Source of the DNA: Patescibacteria group bacterium
Lineage (GTDB): Bacteria; Patescibacteriota; Microgenomatia; UBA1400; PJMF01
Assembly: GCA_018813375.1 (NCBI GenBank)
Contig: JAHJBU010000003.1
Span: 1 to 45,530, forward strand
DNA length: 45,530 bases
Direction: 5' to 3'
The notes beneath the pieces were generated by a model that made no database searches, was not told the origin of the DNA, and worked only from the letters and a program-made list of their open reading frames with translations. Positions 33,856 to 42,130 of this stretch are shown one piece after another (within the stretch, counting starts at the first letter, position 1; each line of letters starts with the position of its first letter). Position numbers and translations under genes: made by a program.

Positions 33856-35178
33856 ATGAGTACTTACGTCATTACTGGTGGCACTCCACTTTATGGGTCA
33901 GTTAGAGTTGGTGGAGCTAAAAATGCCTCATATAAAATTATGATTGCTGCTCTACTTGGAAACTCTCCCTCCAGATTGCTAAATTTTAGCCGCATTAGTG
34001 ATGTCAAGCAGGTAGCAAAAATCATTAATTCACTTGGAGCTAATGCTAAAACTATGGGTGAGAGAGCTTACTTAATTGACCCCAAAGGCTTAAATAATGA
34101 TTCTTTAGATACTAGTTTTGGTCAAGCTTCTAGAGCTGCAACCATGTTAATCCCAATTCTACTTGATCGCTTTAGTAGAGCGGTGGTGCCCTATCCAGGA
34201 GGAGACAAAATAGGTAAACGACCACTAGAAAGACACTTTAAGGGATTAATGGCTTTAGGTGCAAAAATTAAAACAAAGGGAAATCTTATTGAGGTTACTG
34301 CTCCGCAATTGATAGGAGGACATTATAAATTTGAAAAAAATACTCATACTGGGACTGAAACCCTGATTATGGCTGCTGTCAAAGCCCAAGGTCTAACCTT
34401 ATTAGAAAATGCAGCTGAAGAAACCGAAGTTGATGATCTAATCAAATTTCTAAACAGTATGGGCGCTAAAATTAAACGCACCAAATCTAGAACCATAGAA
34501 ATTCAAGGAGTTAAAAAACTTAGTGGAGCTATTCATAAAATAATGCCTGACCAAAACCAGGTAGTTTCATTTGCCTGCGCTGCCCTGGCAACCAAAGGTG
34601 ATATCATCGTTGAAAACGCCAAGAGCAAAGATATCCAAGCATTTCTCAAAGAATTAGATAATATCAGTGGTGGTTACGAGATAGGAAATTATGGCATTCG
34701 TTTTTTCTATAAAAAACCGCTCGTAGCTCATAACTTAGCGACAGCACCTCATCCTGGTTTTAAAACTGACTGGCAACCTCTGTGGACTGCTTTAATTACT
34801 CAGGCTGAAGGAATAAGTATTGTTCATGAAACAGTCTCTCAAAACCGTTTTAAATACACTCAAGCTCTGCAAAAAATGGGAGCAGATATTCAGTTATTTA
34901 ACCCAAAAATAGAAAATCCAACAGAAATATATAATTTCAATATTAAAGATATAAAAAAAGAAGATAAACATGCGGCAAAAATTACTGGAAAAACAAATTT
35001 AACAGGAGGTGAATTTGAGGTTGAAGATTTACGCCATGGAGCTACTTTATTAATAGCTGGTATGGTTGCTCAAGGAGAAACTATTCTCAAAGATCCTAAA
35101 AACCACATTAATCGCGGCTATGAAAATCTAGATCAACTTTTTAAAACTATGGGTGCTAAGATCAAAAGATTAGATTAA
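33856..35178 (+). CDS. murA: UDP-GlcNAc 1-carboxyvinyltransferase MurA (Asp active-site variant)
   Basis: This 440-aa EPSP-synthase-fold enzyme transfers enolpyruvate from PEP to UDP-GlcNAc, the first committed peptidoglycan step. VGGAKNASYKIMIAALL contains Lys22 and Asn23. The active-site loop reads YPGGDKIGKRPLERH: Asp117 occupies the position of catalytic Cys115 (E. coli numbering), as in Mycobacterium and Chlamydia enzymes that are insensitive to fosfomycin. HTGTETLIMAA, DLRHGATLLIAGM and INRGYENL are present. A strong Shine-Dalgarno AAAAGGAG (33844-33851) lies 4 bases before the ATG. murA is usually outside the dcw cluster. Confidence 0.95.
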   Translation: MSTYVITGGTPLYGSVRVGGAKNASYKIMIAALLGNSPSRLLNFSRISDVKQVAKIINSLGANAKTMGERAYLIDPKGLNNDSLDTSFGQASRAATMLIPILLDRFSRAVVPYPGGDKIGKRPLERHFKGLMALGAKIKTKGNLIEVTAPQLIGGHYKFEKNTHTGTETLIMAAVKAQGLTLLENAAEETEVDDLIKFLNSMGAKIKRTKSRTIEIQGVKKLSGAIHKIMPDQNQVVSFACAALATKGDIIVENAKSKDIQAFLKELDNISGGYEIGNYGIRFFYKKPLVAHNLATAPHPGFKTDWQPLWTALITQAEGISIVHETVSQNRFKYTQALQKMGADIQLFNPKIENPTEIYNFNIKDIKKEDKHAAKITGKTNLTGGEFEVEDLRHGATLLIAGMVAQGETILKDPKNHINRGYENLDQLFKTMGAKIKRLD

Positions 35179-35187
35179 ACTACAGTT

Positions 35188-36222
35188 ATGGCATTACTCT
35201 TAGGTCTCCTATTATTTTCTTTTATTGTAACTAGCATCACGATTGTGCCATTTATCAATCTTTTATATCGGCTTAAATTTCAAAGAGCCGATCAGGTTAC
35301 TAGAGACGCTTTTGGTAAAAAAACTCCAATTTTTGATAAATTTCATTCTCAAAAAGCAGGTACTCCCGTTGGAGGAGGGCTACTAGTTATTGCTTTAGTT
35401 TCAATTCTATTTGCAACTATTTTACCCATACTAGGCTTTTTAGGCATAGAGGTAACTAGTGTTTATCAAAGTGCTCAAGCTGAAATAAACATCCTATTTT
35501 TTACTTTTTTGTCATTTTCACTCTTAGGACTTTACGACGATGTAAAAAAATTCTTCGGGTTTAATCAAAGTGGATTCTTTGGGATGAGAATGAGAGTAAA
35601 ATTATTTTTACAAATTATTTTAGCAGTGATTGTCTCATGCATGATGTATTTCTCACTAGGAATTTCAATTCTACACATTCCTTTCATTGGAACGTTTCAG
35701 CTGGGAATTTTCTTCATCCCTTTTGCCACCTTTGTGATTGTGGCTTTTGCTAATGCAGTTAACATCACCGATGGGCTTGATGGCTTAGCCTCAGGAATAC
35801 TATTAATTTCTTTATTTGGGCTGTGGTTTTTGTCAGCATCAATTCTAGATATACCATTGTCAATTTTTATCGCCATGTGGCTGGGATCTTTAATTTCATT
35901 CTTATACTTTAACGTTTTTCCAGCTAGATTATTTATGGGCGATGTAGGCTCATTATCATTTGGAGCAACTTTAGCTGTAATTGGTTTACTGTTGGGCAAA
36001 ACTGTTGCTTTGATTATTATTGGCTTTATTTTTGTTTTAGAAATAAGTAGCTCTGCCATGCAATTACTTTCAAAGAAATATTTAGGTAAAAAAATCATTC
36101 CTGCTACACCATTTCATTTATTTCTCCAATACCATGGTTGGGAAGAGCCCAAGATAGTCCAAAGAGCTTGGTTAGTTCAAATTATGCTAACATTATTTGG
36201 CGTTTGGCTGGCAGTGATATAA
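35188..36222 (+). CDS. mraY: phospho-MurNAc-pentapeptide translocase MraY
   Basis: This 344-aa polytopic enzyme makes lipid I from UDP-MurNAc-pentapeptide and undecaprenyl phosphate. About ten helices are seen. Catalytic Asp117-Asp118 (LYDDVKKFFG), NAVNITDGLDGLASG (189-203) and FMGDVGSLSFGA (249-260) are intact, and KTPIFDKFHSQKAGTPVGGG is the N-terminal loop. The last signature differs: TPFHLFLQYHGWEEPKIV (307-324) has His-Leu-Phe where MraY normally has three His. The enzyme is otherwise complete. It is followed by ftsW after 23 bases. Confidence 0.93.
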   Translation: MALLLGLLLFSFIVTSITIVPFINLLYRLKFQRADQVTRDAFGKKTPIFDKFHSQKAGTPVGGGLLVIALVSILFATILPILGFLGIEVTSVYQSAQAEINILFFTFLSFSLLGLYDDVKKFFGFNQSGFFGMRMRVKLFLQIILAVIVSCMMYFSLGISILHIPFIGTFQLGIFFIPFATFVIVAFANAVNITDGLDGLASGILLISLFGLWFLSASILDIPLSIFIAMWLGSLISFLYFNVFPARLFMGDVGSLSFGATLAVIGLLLGKTVALIIIGFIFVLEISSSAMQLLSKKYLGKKIIPATPFHLFLQYHGWEEPKIVQRAWLVQIMLTLFGVWLAVI

Positions 36223-36231
36223 ACTTATTGC

Positions 36232-36259
36232 ATGGGTAAAAAGACATGGGTAAAAAGAA
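36232..36259 (+). repeat. 14-base tandem duplication creating two overlapping ATG starts before ftsW
   Basis: ATGGGTAAAAAGA occurs at 36232 and 36246. The second ATG is the ftsW start. The first is out of frame and opens an 11-codon frame (36232-36267) that stops inside ftsW, so it could act as a small upstream ORF or be a silent duplication. Confidence 0.7.
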
Positions 36260-37331
36260 TCAATTAGTTTTATCTCTCTCTACCTGGTTAACTTCATCGA
36301 TTCTTATTTTAACTTTACTTGGCCTACTATTTGTTTTTGATGCTTCAGTGGCAGAAGCTTTTAATACTTTTGGCAATCAATATCATTTTCTCAAACAGCA
36401 TCTAGTTTGGACAGGACTGGGGTTAATAATTATGACGCTGGCTAGATTTATTCCGCTCTCTCTTTGGAAAAAAACATCTAAATTTATCTATGTTTTTGGC
36501 CTATTAACCTTACTTCTGGTTTTTATTCCTGGGGTTGGCAGAGAGTTCAACGGTGCTCATCGCTGGATATTTTTTGGTGATTTCAGATTTCAACCAGTTG
36601 AGTCATTTAAATTAATTACAATAATTTTTTTTGCTAAATGGATGAGTGAACATCAAAAACTATTGCCTTTTCTATTTACTACCGGACTACCAGCTTTGTT
36701 AATATTACTCCAGCCTGATCTAGGCTCATTGTTAGTTATTGGTAGCATCGCCTTTGGAATGTTTTTTTTAGCAGGTGGAAAGCTTCCTCATATTTTAGGA
36801 ATTTTAGGAATTGCAATTCTTATCCTTACTATTGCCATACTAAGCTCCAGCTATAGAAAAGAAAGACTAACAACCTTTCTTAACCCCCAAGCTGATCCAT
36901 TAGGAGCTGGGTTTCATATTAGACAAATTACTCTTGCTCTTGGCCAAGGAGGTTGGTTTGGCCAAGGAATTAGTAATTCAAAACAAAAATTTTCCTACAT
37001 CCCAGAAGCAAGTACAGATTCTATTTTTGCCATCATTGCAGAAGAAATTGGCTTTATTGGTTCTACTGCAATTCTAACTCTATTTACCCTTTATTTTTAT
37101 TTTGCAGCTAAAACTGTTAGTCTAGCCACAAATGAATTTAGCCAATTACTGGGATGGGGAATAATTATCTGGATAGCATCTCAAACCTTGTTAAATCTAG
37201 CTGCGGTGGTTGCTCTAGTGCCATTAACTGGCTTGCCACTGCCTTTTTTATCTTACGGCGGCTCTTCTCTAGTGATGATTCTATTAGCCAATGGCATTCT
37301 TCTTCGCATTGGCAAAGAGTATAATAAATAG
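36246..37331 (+). CDS. ftsW: SEDS peptidoglycan polymerase FtsW
   Basis: This 361-aa polytopic glycosyltransferase of the SEDS family (FtsW/RodA/SpoVE) polymerises lipid II. Typical motifs are HRWIFFGDFRFQPVESFKL (about residues 100-118), LLQPDLGSLLV, HIRQITLALGQGGWFGQG and YIPEASTDSIFAIIAEEIGFIG. GLPLPFLSYGGSSL is the C-terminal signature. About ten helices are seen. Its place between mraY and murG identifies it as the division FtsW rather than RodA. Confidence 0.93.
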   Translation: MGKKNQLVLSLSTWLTSSILILTLLGLLFVFDASVAEAFNTFGNQYHFLKQHLVWTGLGLIIMTLARFIPLSLWKKTSKFIYVFGLLTLLLVFIPGVGREFNGAHRWIFFGDFRFQPVESFKLITIIFFAKWMSEHQKLLPFLFTTGLPALLILLQPDLGSLLVIGSIAFGMFFLAGGKLPHILGILGIAILILTIAILSSSYRKERLTTFLNPQADPLGAGFHIRQITLALGQGGWFGQGISNSKQKFSYIPEASTDSIFAIIAEEIGFIGSTAILTLFTLYFYFAAKTVSLATNEFSQLLGWGIIIWIASQTLLNLAAVVALVPLTGLPLPFLSYGGSSLVMILLANGILLRIGKEYNK

Positions 37332-37334
37332 ATA

Positions 37335-38456
37335 ATGAAAATCATCATTTCTGGCGGACACCTCACACCAGCCCTAGCCTTCATAGATTTTATTAAAAAA
37401 AATTATCCACGAGATGAAATAATATTTGTAGGAAGAATCTTTAGCCAAACAAAACTCCAGCAATTCGCTCAAGAAAAAAAAGAAGTTTCTCAAAAAGGAG
37501 TTAGATTTATTCCTCTAAAGGCTATCAGGATCTCAAAGACACGATCTTTTATTCAAAAGCTTACTACTTTAGCAATATTTTTCAAGTCAGTCCTAGCATC
37601 ATGGTTAATTTTCATTAAAGAAAAACCAACTATTTTAATTTCATTTGGGGGTTATCTAGCTATTCCTTTAACAATTGCCGCTAAATTAACCAAAACTCCC
37701 ATCATCACTCATGAACAAACTCACTGCGCTGGCATTGCTAATCAATTAATAGCCAGGTTTGCACAAAAGGTAGCCATTTCACACCCGTCATCAGCAAAAT
37801 ACTTTCCTTTAAACAAAACTGTTTTGACAGGCAATCTAATTAGACCCGAGCTTCTGAAAAAAACTACTAAAAAACCTAAGTGGATAAACCAAGCTCTTTT
37901 AAAACCAATCTTGCTAATCACTGGTGGCAACCAAGGCTCATGGATTATTAACCAAACTATTAAAGAATCATTAATTGAGCTGACTAAAGATTGGACAGTG
38001 ATCCATCTCTGCGGTCAAGCAAGCTCTAAAAGAGATTATAAAAAAGAACTAAGCTTAGCTATTAAAAAATTACCAATTACCCAACAAAAAAATTACTATG
38101 TAGTTGAGTGGGCAAATGCAGAAGATATAGCTTGGGTTTACAATCACGCCCAAGTAGCTATCTCAAGAGCAGGAGCTAATACCACAATGGAGCTAACCAT
38201 TAAAAAAATTCCGACAATATTTATACCCCTGCCTTTCTCTCATCATGATGAGCAAAACAAGAATGCTCAATTCTTAGTTAATCAAAGAGCAGCAGAATTG
38301 ATTCCTCAGAAACAACTATCATCAAATACTTTAATTAAAAAACTTAAGCAAATTAAGGATAGACGATTAAAAATTATTAGTAATTTAAACCAAATCAAAA
38401 TTCCAACTAATGCCCCAAAACTGCTTTATCAACTGACCATGGAAGTCTCTTCGTGA
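37335..38456 (+). CDS. murG: lipid II synthase MurG
   Basis: This 373-aa GT28 enzyme adds GlcNAc to lipid I on the inner face of the membrane. The glycine loop is shortened to IISGGHLTPALAFIDFI, where classical MurG has GGTGGHxxPA. EIIFVGR, LISFGGYLAIPLTIAAKLTK and HEQTHCAGIANQLIARFA (acceptor side), then ILLITGGNQGSWIIN and SRAGANTTMELTIKKIPTIF (donor UDP-GlcNAc site) and HHDEQNKNAQFL match the family. It overlaps the next gene by GTGA. Confidence 0.9.
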   Translation: MKIIISGGHLTPALAFIDFIKKNYPRDEIIFVGRIFSQTKLQQFAQEKKEVSQKGVRFIPLKAIRISKTRSFIQKLTTLAIFFKSVLASWLIFIKEKPTILISFGGYLAIPLTIAAKLTKTPIITHEQTHCAGIANQLIARFAQKVAISHPSSAKYFPLNKTVLTGNLIRPELLKKTTKKPKWINQALLKPILLITGGNQGSWIINQTIKESLIELTKDWTVIHLCGQASSKRDYKKELSLAIKKLPITQQKNYYVVEWANAEDIAWVYNHAQVAISRAGANTTMELTIKKIPTIFIPLPFSHHDEQNKNAQFLVNQRAAELIPQKQLSSNTLIKKLKQIKDRRLKIISNLNQIKIPTNAPKLLYQLTMEVSS

Positions 38457-39169
38457 AGCGTGAACTAATTGTCTTTTTTAGCGTTTTATTAATCACAGGA
38501 GTGGTTGCTGTTACTAGTTTAGTGCCCTGGCCAATAATAAAAATCAATCACATTGAGTGTAAGCTGGATAATAATTCTTGCTCTAATGAATTAATAGACA
38601 AACTAAGTCTTCTCAGGGATAAATCCTTTTTATTTACTAACATCGAAAATCAAATTTTAAATCTTAATTTAGATTTTTATCAACTTAAAAACATTAAAAA
38701 AACATGGCCAGATAAAATTGAGCTTTTGTTTTCTAGTAAAGATAGCAGTTACATACTCAAACTAGAACCCAGTCAGCAAATAAACTTAGTAGCAGAAAAT
38801 GGACTGATTTATCCAGAAAAAAATAATGACTCAGTTGTTCAAATTACTCTTAAAAACTGGCCAGAAGCTATTACTGAAAATAAAATTAATCAAACCCTAC
38901 ATGGATTAATTACTAGTCTCATTAGGCAACTAAATGAATATGACATAAAAATTAATGAGATTATTATTCACGACCACAACCATATTGAAATCATTTTAAA
39001 TAATAAACTTATTGTTCTTGCGCAAGAATCTCAGCTAGATCAACAAATTGCCAAACTAGCAGTGATTCTAGAAAAACTCAATTTCTCTGAAATTGATCTA
39101 GATATCAAAGAGATTGATTTACGTTTTAAATTTCCAGTACTTCGTACTAATTTATCACCTTCATCATGA
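38453..39169 (+). CDS. ftsQ: FtsQ/DivIB-like cell division protein (POTRA)
   Basis: This is a 238-aa bitopic protein with a GTG start that overlaps the murG stop (GTGA). One helix (about residues 4-25, LIVFFSVLLITGVVAVTSL) precedes a POTRA-like segment (IKINHIECKLDNN...LLRDKSFLFTNIENQI) and a beta-rich domain (IKKTWPDKIELLFSSKDSSY, LVAENGLIYPE, IIIHDHNHIEIIL). The architecture, size and place directly before ftsA fit FtsQ, the divisome scaffold. Sequence conservation in FtsQ is low, so this is mostly a context call. Confidence 0.8.
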   Translation: MKRELIVFFSVLLITGVVAVTSLVPWPIIKINHIECKLDNNSCSNELIDKLSLLRDKSFLFTNIENQILNLNLDFYQLKNIKKTWPDKIELLFSSKDSSYILKLEPSQQINLVAENGLIYPEKNNDSVVQITLKNWPEAITENKINQTLHGLITSLIRQLNEYDIKINEIIIHDHNHIEIILNNKLIVLAQESQLDQQIAKLAVILEKLNFSEIDLDIKEIDLRFKFPVLRTNLSPSS

Positions 39170-39190
39170 GTAGGGTATCCATAGATTTTA

Positions 39191-39214
39191 TGTAATTGGG
39201 TGTGTAATTGGGTA
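39191..39214. repeat. 12-base tandem direct repeat upstream of ftsA
   Basis: TGTAATTGGGT(G/A) occurs twice head-to-tail (39191-39202 and 39203-39214). It lies about 20 bases upstream of the ftsA -10 box and could be a binding site or a recent duplication. Confidence 0.6.
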
Positions 39215-39233
39215 GTTAAAAAAGTAATAATTC

Positions 39234-39242
39234 TGCTATTAT
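39234..39242 (+). promoter_or_regulatory. extended -10 TGC-TATTAT before ftsA
   Basis: TGCTATTAT is followed by 7 bases and the ftsA ATG at 39250. The 80-base gap after ftsQ is otherwise non-coding. Predicted to give a leaderless ftsA mRNA. Confidence 0.5.
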
Positions 39243-39249
39243 CAAATAT

Positions 39250-40560
39250 ATGCCTCGCTCCCAAGTGATTACCGCCATTGACCTAGGAACTGATAAATGC
39301 ACTACGCTTATTGCCACCCTAGATAAAGAAACAAATCAACTTCATGTTAAGGGAGTTTCCGCTGTTCCATCTCGTGGGGTTCGTAAAAGCCAGATAGTTG
39401 ATTTAGAAAAAGCTATCACAACCATGACTGAAAGCCTAGATGCTGCTGAAAGAATGGCTGGATTTGATGTAAAAAGCGCCTATGTTTCTGTTTCTGGAAC
39501 TCATATTAAATCACAAAACTCAAAGGGTGTAGTGGCTGTAGCTGCCCCTAACCAAGAAATTGTTTCCCAAGATGTGGAGCGAGTTATTGAAGCAGCCCGT
39601 GCCATTTCACTTCCTGCGGACAGATCTGTTATCCACGTCATTCCTCGTGATTTTAAAGTTGATTCACAAGAAGGCATTAAAGACCCAGTTGGCATGAATG
39701 GAGTAAGACTAGAGTCTGAAGCACACATCATAACTGGCATGACCACTGCTTTAAAAAACCTTGAAAAGTGTGTTCAAGATTTAGGGCTAAGCGTAGATGG
39801 CTTTGTGTTTTCCGGCTTATCAGCATCAGAGGTGGTGGTTTCAGAAACTGAGCGTGAATTAGGGGTAGTAGTCGTTGATATTGGAGCTGGATCAACATCA
39901 CTATGTGTCTTTGTAGAAGGCACTCTAGAACTATCTGCTTCACTACCAATTGGAGCACGTCACATCACTCAGGATATTGCATTAGGATGCAGAGTTAGTC
40001 TTGAAGCTGCTGAAAAAATAAAATTTGGTCTTACTAGTAACGATCCTAAAGAAATGAAGCCTCGACCAGGAGAAAACAAAGAAGAATTTACTAAGCGTAG
40101 AAAACTAGCTGATGTGATAGACCCAACAGAACTAGGAATCAATGATCCAATGGAAAATTTATCTAAGAAAAAAATTATTGAGGGCATCATGGTTCCACGC
40201 ATGAAAGAAATTTTTACTATGGTTGGTAAAAAACTTGAACACAAAAATCTAATTCCAGTTATCCCAGCTGGAGTGATTATTTCAGGTGGAGGCGCTGAAA
40301 CTGTAGGAATTCAAGAAATAGCCAGAAGAACTCTTAACTTACCTGCCAGGATTGGCATGCCTAAAGAAATAAAAGGCTTAACCATGGACATTCATAACCC
40401 TTCATTTGTAAATAGCATTGGACTTTTGGAATATGGTCGTCAGCGTGCTGGAAAATCATCTGCTAGATCTGGTATCCAACTTGGGTCATTTTTCAAATCT
40501 GTCTTTGGAAAAAAATTCAGTGAAGCTATTAGCTCATTCTTCAAATCACTCATGCCGTAG
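39250..40560 (+). CDS. ftsA: cell division protein FtsA
   Basis: This 436-aa actin-like ATPase tethers FtsZ to the membrane. TAIDLGTDKCTTLIA (phosphate 1), SVSGTHIKSQNSKG in the 1C domain, VVVDIGAGSTSLCVF (phosphate 2) and VIISGGGAETVGIQEIAR (adenosine) are in order. The C-terminal end (SFFKSVFGKKFSEAISSFFK) is a likely amphipathic membrane-targeting helix. The basic, charged stretch around residues 255-300 (PRPGENKEEFTKRRKLADV) appears enlarged. The length is normal. Confidence 0.95.
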   Translation: MPRSQVITAIDLGTDKCTTLIATLDKETNQLHVKGVSAVPSRGVRKSQIVDLEKAITTMTESLDAAERMAGFDVKSAYVSVSGTHIKSQNSKGVVAVAAPNQEIVSQDVERVIEAARAISLPADRSVIHVIPRDFKVDSQEGIKDPVGMNGVRLESEAHIITGMTTALKNLEKCVQDLGLSVDGFVFSGLSASEVVVSETERELGVVVVDIGAGSTSLCVFVEGTLELSASLPIGARHITQDIALGCRVSLEAAEKIKFGLTSNDPKEMKPRPGENKEEFTKRRKLADVIDPTELGINDPMENLSKKKIIEGIMVPRMKEIFTMVGKKLEHKNLIPVIPAGVIISGGGAETVGIQEIARRTLNLPARIGMPKEIKGLTMDIHNPSFVNSIGLLEYGRQRAGKSSARSGIQLGSFFKSVFGKKFSEAISSFFKSLMP

Positions 40561-40580
40561 CATATAATATATGATACACT

Positions 40581-40608
40581 TTGACTAATTTAAATTTGTA
40601 ACTAAAAT
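40581..40608 (+). promoter_or_regulatory. ftsZ promoter, TTGACT-N16-TAAAAT
   Basis: TTGACT (40581-40586) and TAAAAT (40603-40608) are 16 bases apart in the 62-base gap between ftsA and ftsZ. The start would be near 40615, leaving a 5' leader of about 8 bases. A separate TATAAT at 40563-40568 is also present. Confidence 0.45.
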
Positions 40609-40622
40609 CAAATTCAATACTT

Positions 40623-41879
40623 ATGGCTCTTGTTAAACCTTCTAATACTACTTTCGCTAAAATCAAAGTTTTGGGAGTGGGTGGTGGTGGAGGCAACGCA
40701 GTGAACTCAATGATTGACTCTGGTCAAATTGAAGGTGTTGAGTTTATCTCTATTAACACTGATGCTCAAGCCCTACTAACTTCTAAAGCTGAAACTAAAC
40801 TTCAAATTGGTCAAAACTTTACCAAAGGCCTTGGCTCTGGCGCTGATCCTGAAGTTGGCAGAGTAGCAGCTGATGAAAGCAAAGAAAAAATTAAAGACAT
40901 GCTTTTTGATTCAGATATGGTTTTTATTACTGCTGGCATGGGCGGTGGTACTGGCACTGGCGCATCTCCTGTAATCGCTGATATCGCCAAAGATGCTGGT
41001 GCATTGACTGTAGCTGTGGTGACCAAACCATTTGCGTTTGAAGGCGTTCATCGCATGAGAACTTCAGAAGAAGGAATTGAGGAATTGCGAGAGAAAGTTG
41101 ATACTCTAATAGTCATTCCCAATCAACGCCTAATGGAAGTAGTTGATAAAAAGATGACTTTACTTGATGCCTTTAGATTGGCTGATAATATCTTAGGCCA
41201 AGGTGTTCAAGGCATCTCAGACCTAATTACTGTACCTGGATTAATTAACGTTGACTTTGCTGATGTTAAAACCATTATGACAGAATCAGGATCTGCTCTA
41301 ATGGGCATTGGTGAAGCCAGTGGAGAAAACCGAGCTGCCACTGCTGCCAGAATGGCAATTTCTTCACCGCTTTTAGAAATCTCTATTGATGGAGCTAAGG
41401 GAATTCTTTACAACATTATTGGCGGTGAAGACATGACTATGAGTGAGGTTTCTGATGCTTCTGCCATTATTGCTAATGCTGCTGATGATGATGCTAATAT
41501 TATTTTTGGGGCTACTATTAATAAAAATATGGGTACTAATATTAAAATTAGTGTAATTGCAACTGGCTTTGATGGTTATCAATACAACACTCGTAATGTG
41601 TTTGGAGCCTACGGTCAACGGTCTCGAGATAAAATTCAAACAGAACCGGTAAAAGAAGTAGACTTGGTGCCTAAAATAGATCGAGCTCCGAGTGGCTGGA
41701 CTCAACCTCAAACTAACTCGCAAATCACTAACTCAAAACCATTTAGCAAAAAAAATAACCCTATAGATGATGCTGAAAATATAAAAAAGTCTGACACAGA
41801 TGACAAAAATGATATAATGGTAGAAGAGAACGAATTCGAAGATGAATTCGAAATTCCTGCATTTTTAAGGCAGAAGTAA
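40623..41879 (+). CDS. ftsZ: cell division GTPase FtsZ
   Basis: This is the 418-aa tubulin homologue that forms the Z ring. VLGVGGGGGNAVNSM is the first GTP loop, the tubulin signature GGGTGTG is at residues 107-113, and the T7 loop NVDFAD is at 209-214, completing the GTPase site of the next subunit. A variable, acidic linker (about 345-400) leads to the C-terminal peptide EDEFEIPAFLRQK that binds FtsA. All key residues are present. The next gene follows 12 bases later with a strong Shine-Dalgarno. Confidence 0.97.
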   Translation: MALVKPSNTTFAKIKVLGVGGGGGNAVNSMIDSGQIEGVEFISINTDAQALLTSKAETKLQIGQNFTKGLGSGADPEVGRVAADESKEKIKDMLFDSDMVFITAGMGGGTGTGASPVIADIAKDAGALTVAVVTKPFAFEGVHRMRTSEEGIEELREKVDTLIVIPNQRLMEVVDKKMTLLDAFRLADNILGQGVQGISDLITVPGLINVDFADVKTIMTESGSALMGIGEASGENRAATAARMAISSPLLEISIDGAKGILYNIIGGEDMTMSEVSDASAIIANAADDDANIIFGATINKNMGTNIKISVIATGFDGYQYNTRNVFGAYGQRSRDKIQTEPVKEVDLVPKIDRAPSGWTQPQTNSQITNSKPFSKKNNPIDDAENIKKSDTDDKNDIMVEENEFEDEFEIPAFLRQK

Positions 41880-41891
41880 AAAGGAGGTTAA

Positions 41892-42101
41892 ATGCTTGAT
41901 AGAAGAATTCCAAAGGATAAAAGAGGTCTTAGTCCCATTGGCTATCGTGGATCAGGCAAAGAACAAAAAACCCATTACTATAGCGATATGCATCCTAATT
42001 ATTGGAATTTTCTAGGTCAAGCATGGCAGGCAGAAGCAAGTAGAGCACTAGAGGGAGCCTCTCCCGATAATGAAAACGAGCTATCACCTAGAAGAGAATA
42101 A
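41892..42101 (+). CDS. small charged protein downstream of ftsZ, function unknown
   Basis: I do not recognise this 69-aa protein. AAGGAGGT (41881-41888), 3 bases before the ATG, is the best Shine-Dalgarno in the window, which argues the gene is real and well translated. The N-terminus is basic (MLDRRIPKDKRGLSPIGYRG), the middle aromatic (HYYSDMHPNYWNFLGQAWQA) and the end acidic. There is no membrane segment or Cys. It starts 12 bases after ftsZ and is probably on the same mRNA, so a division-related role is possible. Confidence 0.72.
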   Translation: MLDRRIPKDKRGLSPIGYRGSGKEQKTHYYSDMHPNYWNFLGQAWQAEASRALEGASPDNENELSPRRE

Positions 42102-42130
42102 TAATATTTTTAATTACTTATTTGTTAGCG

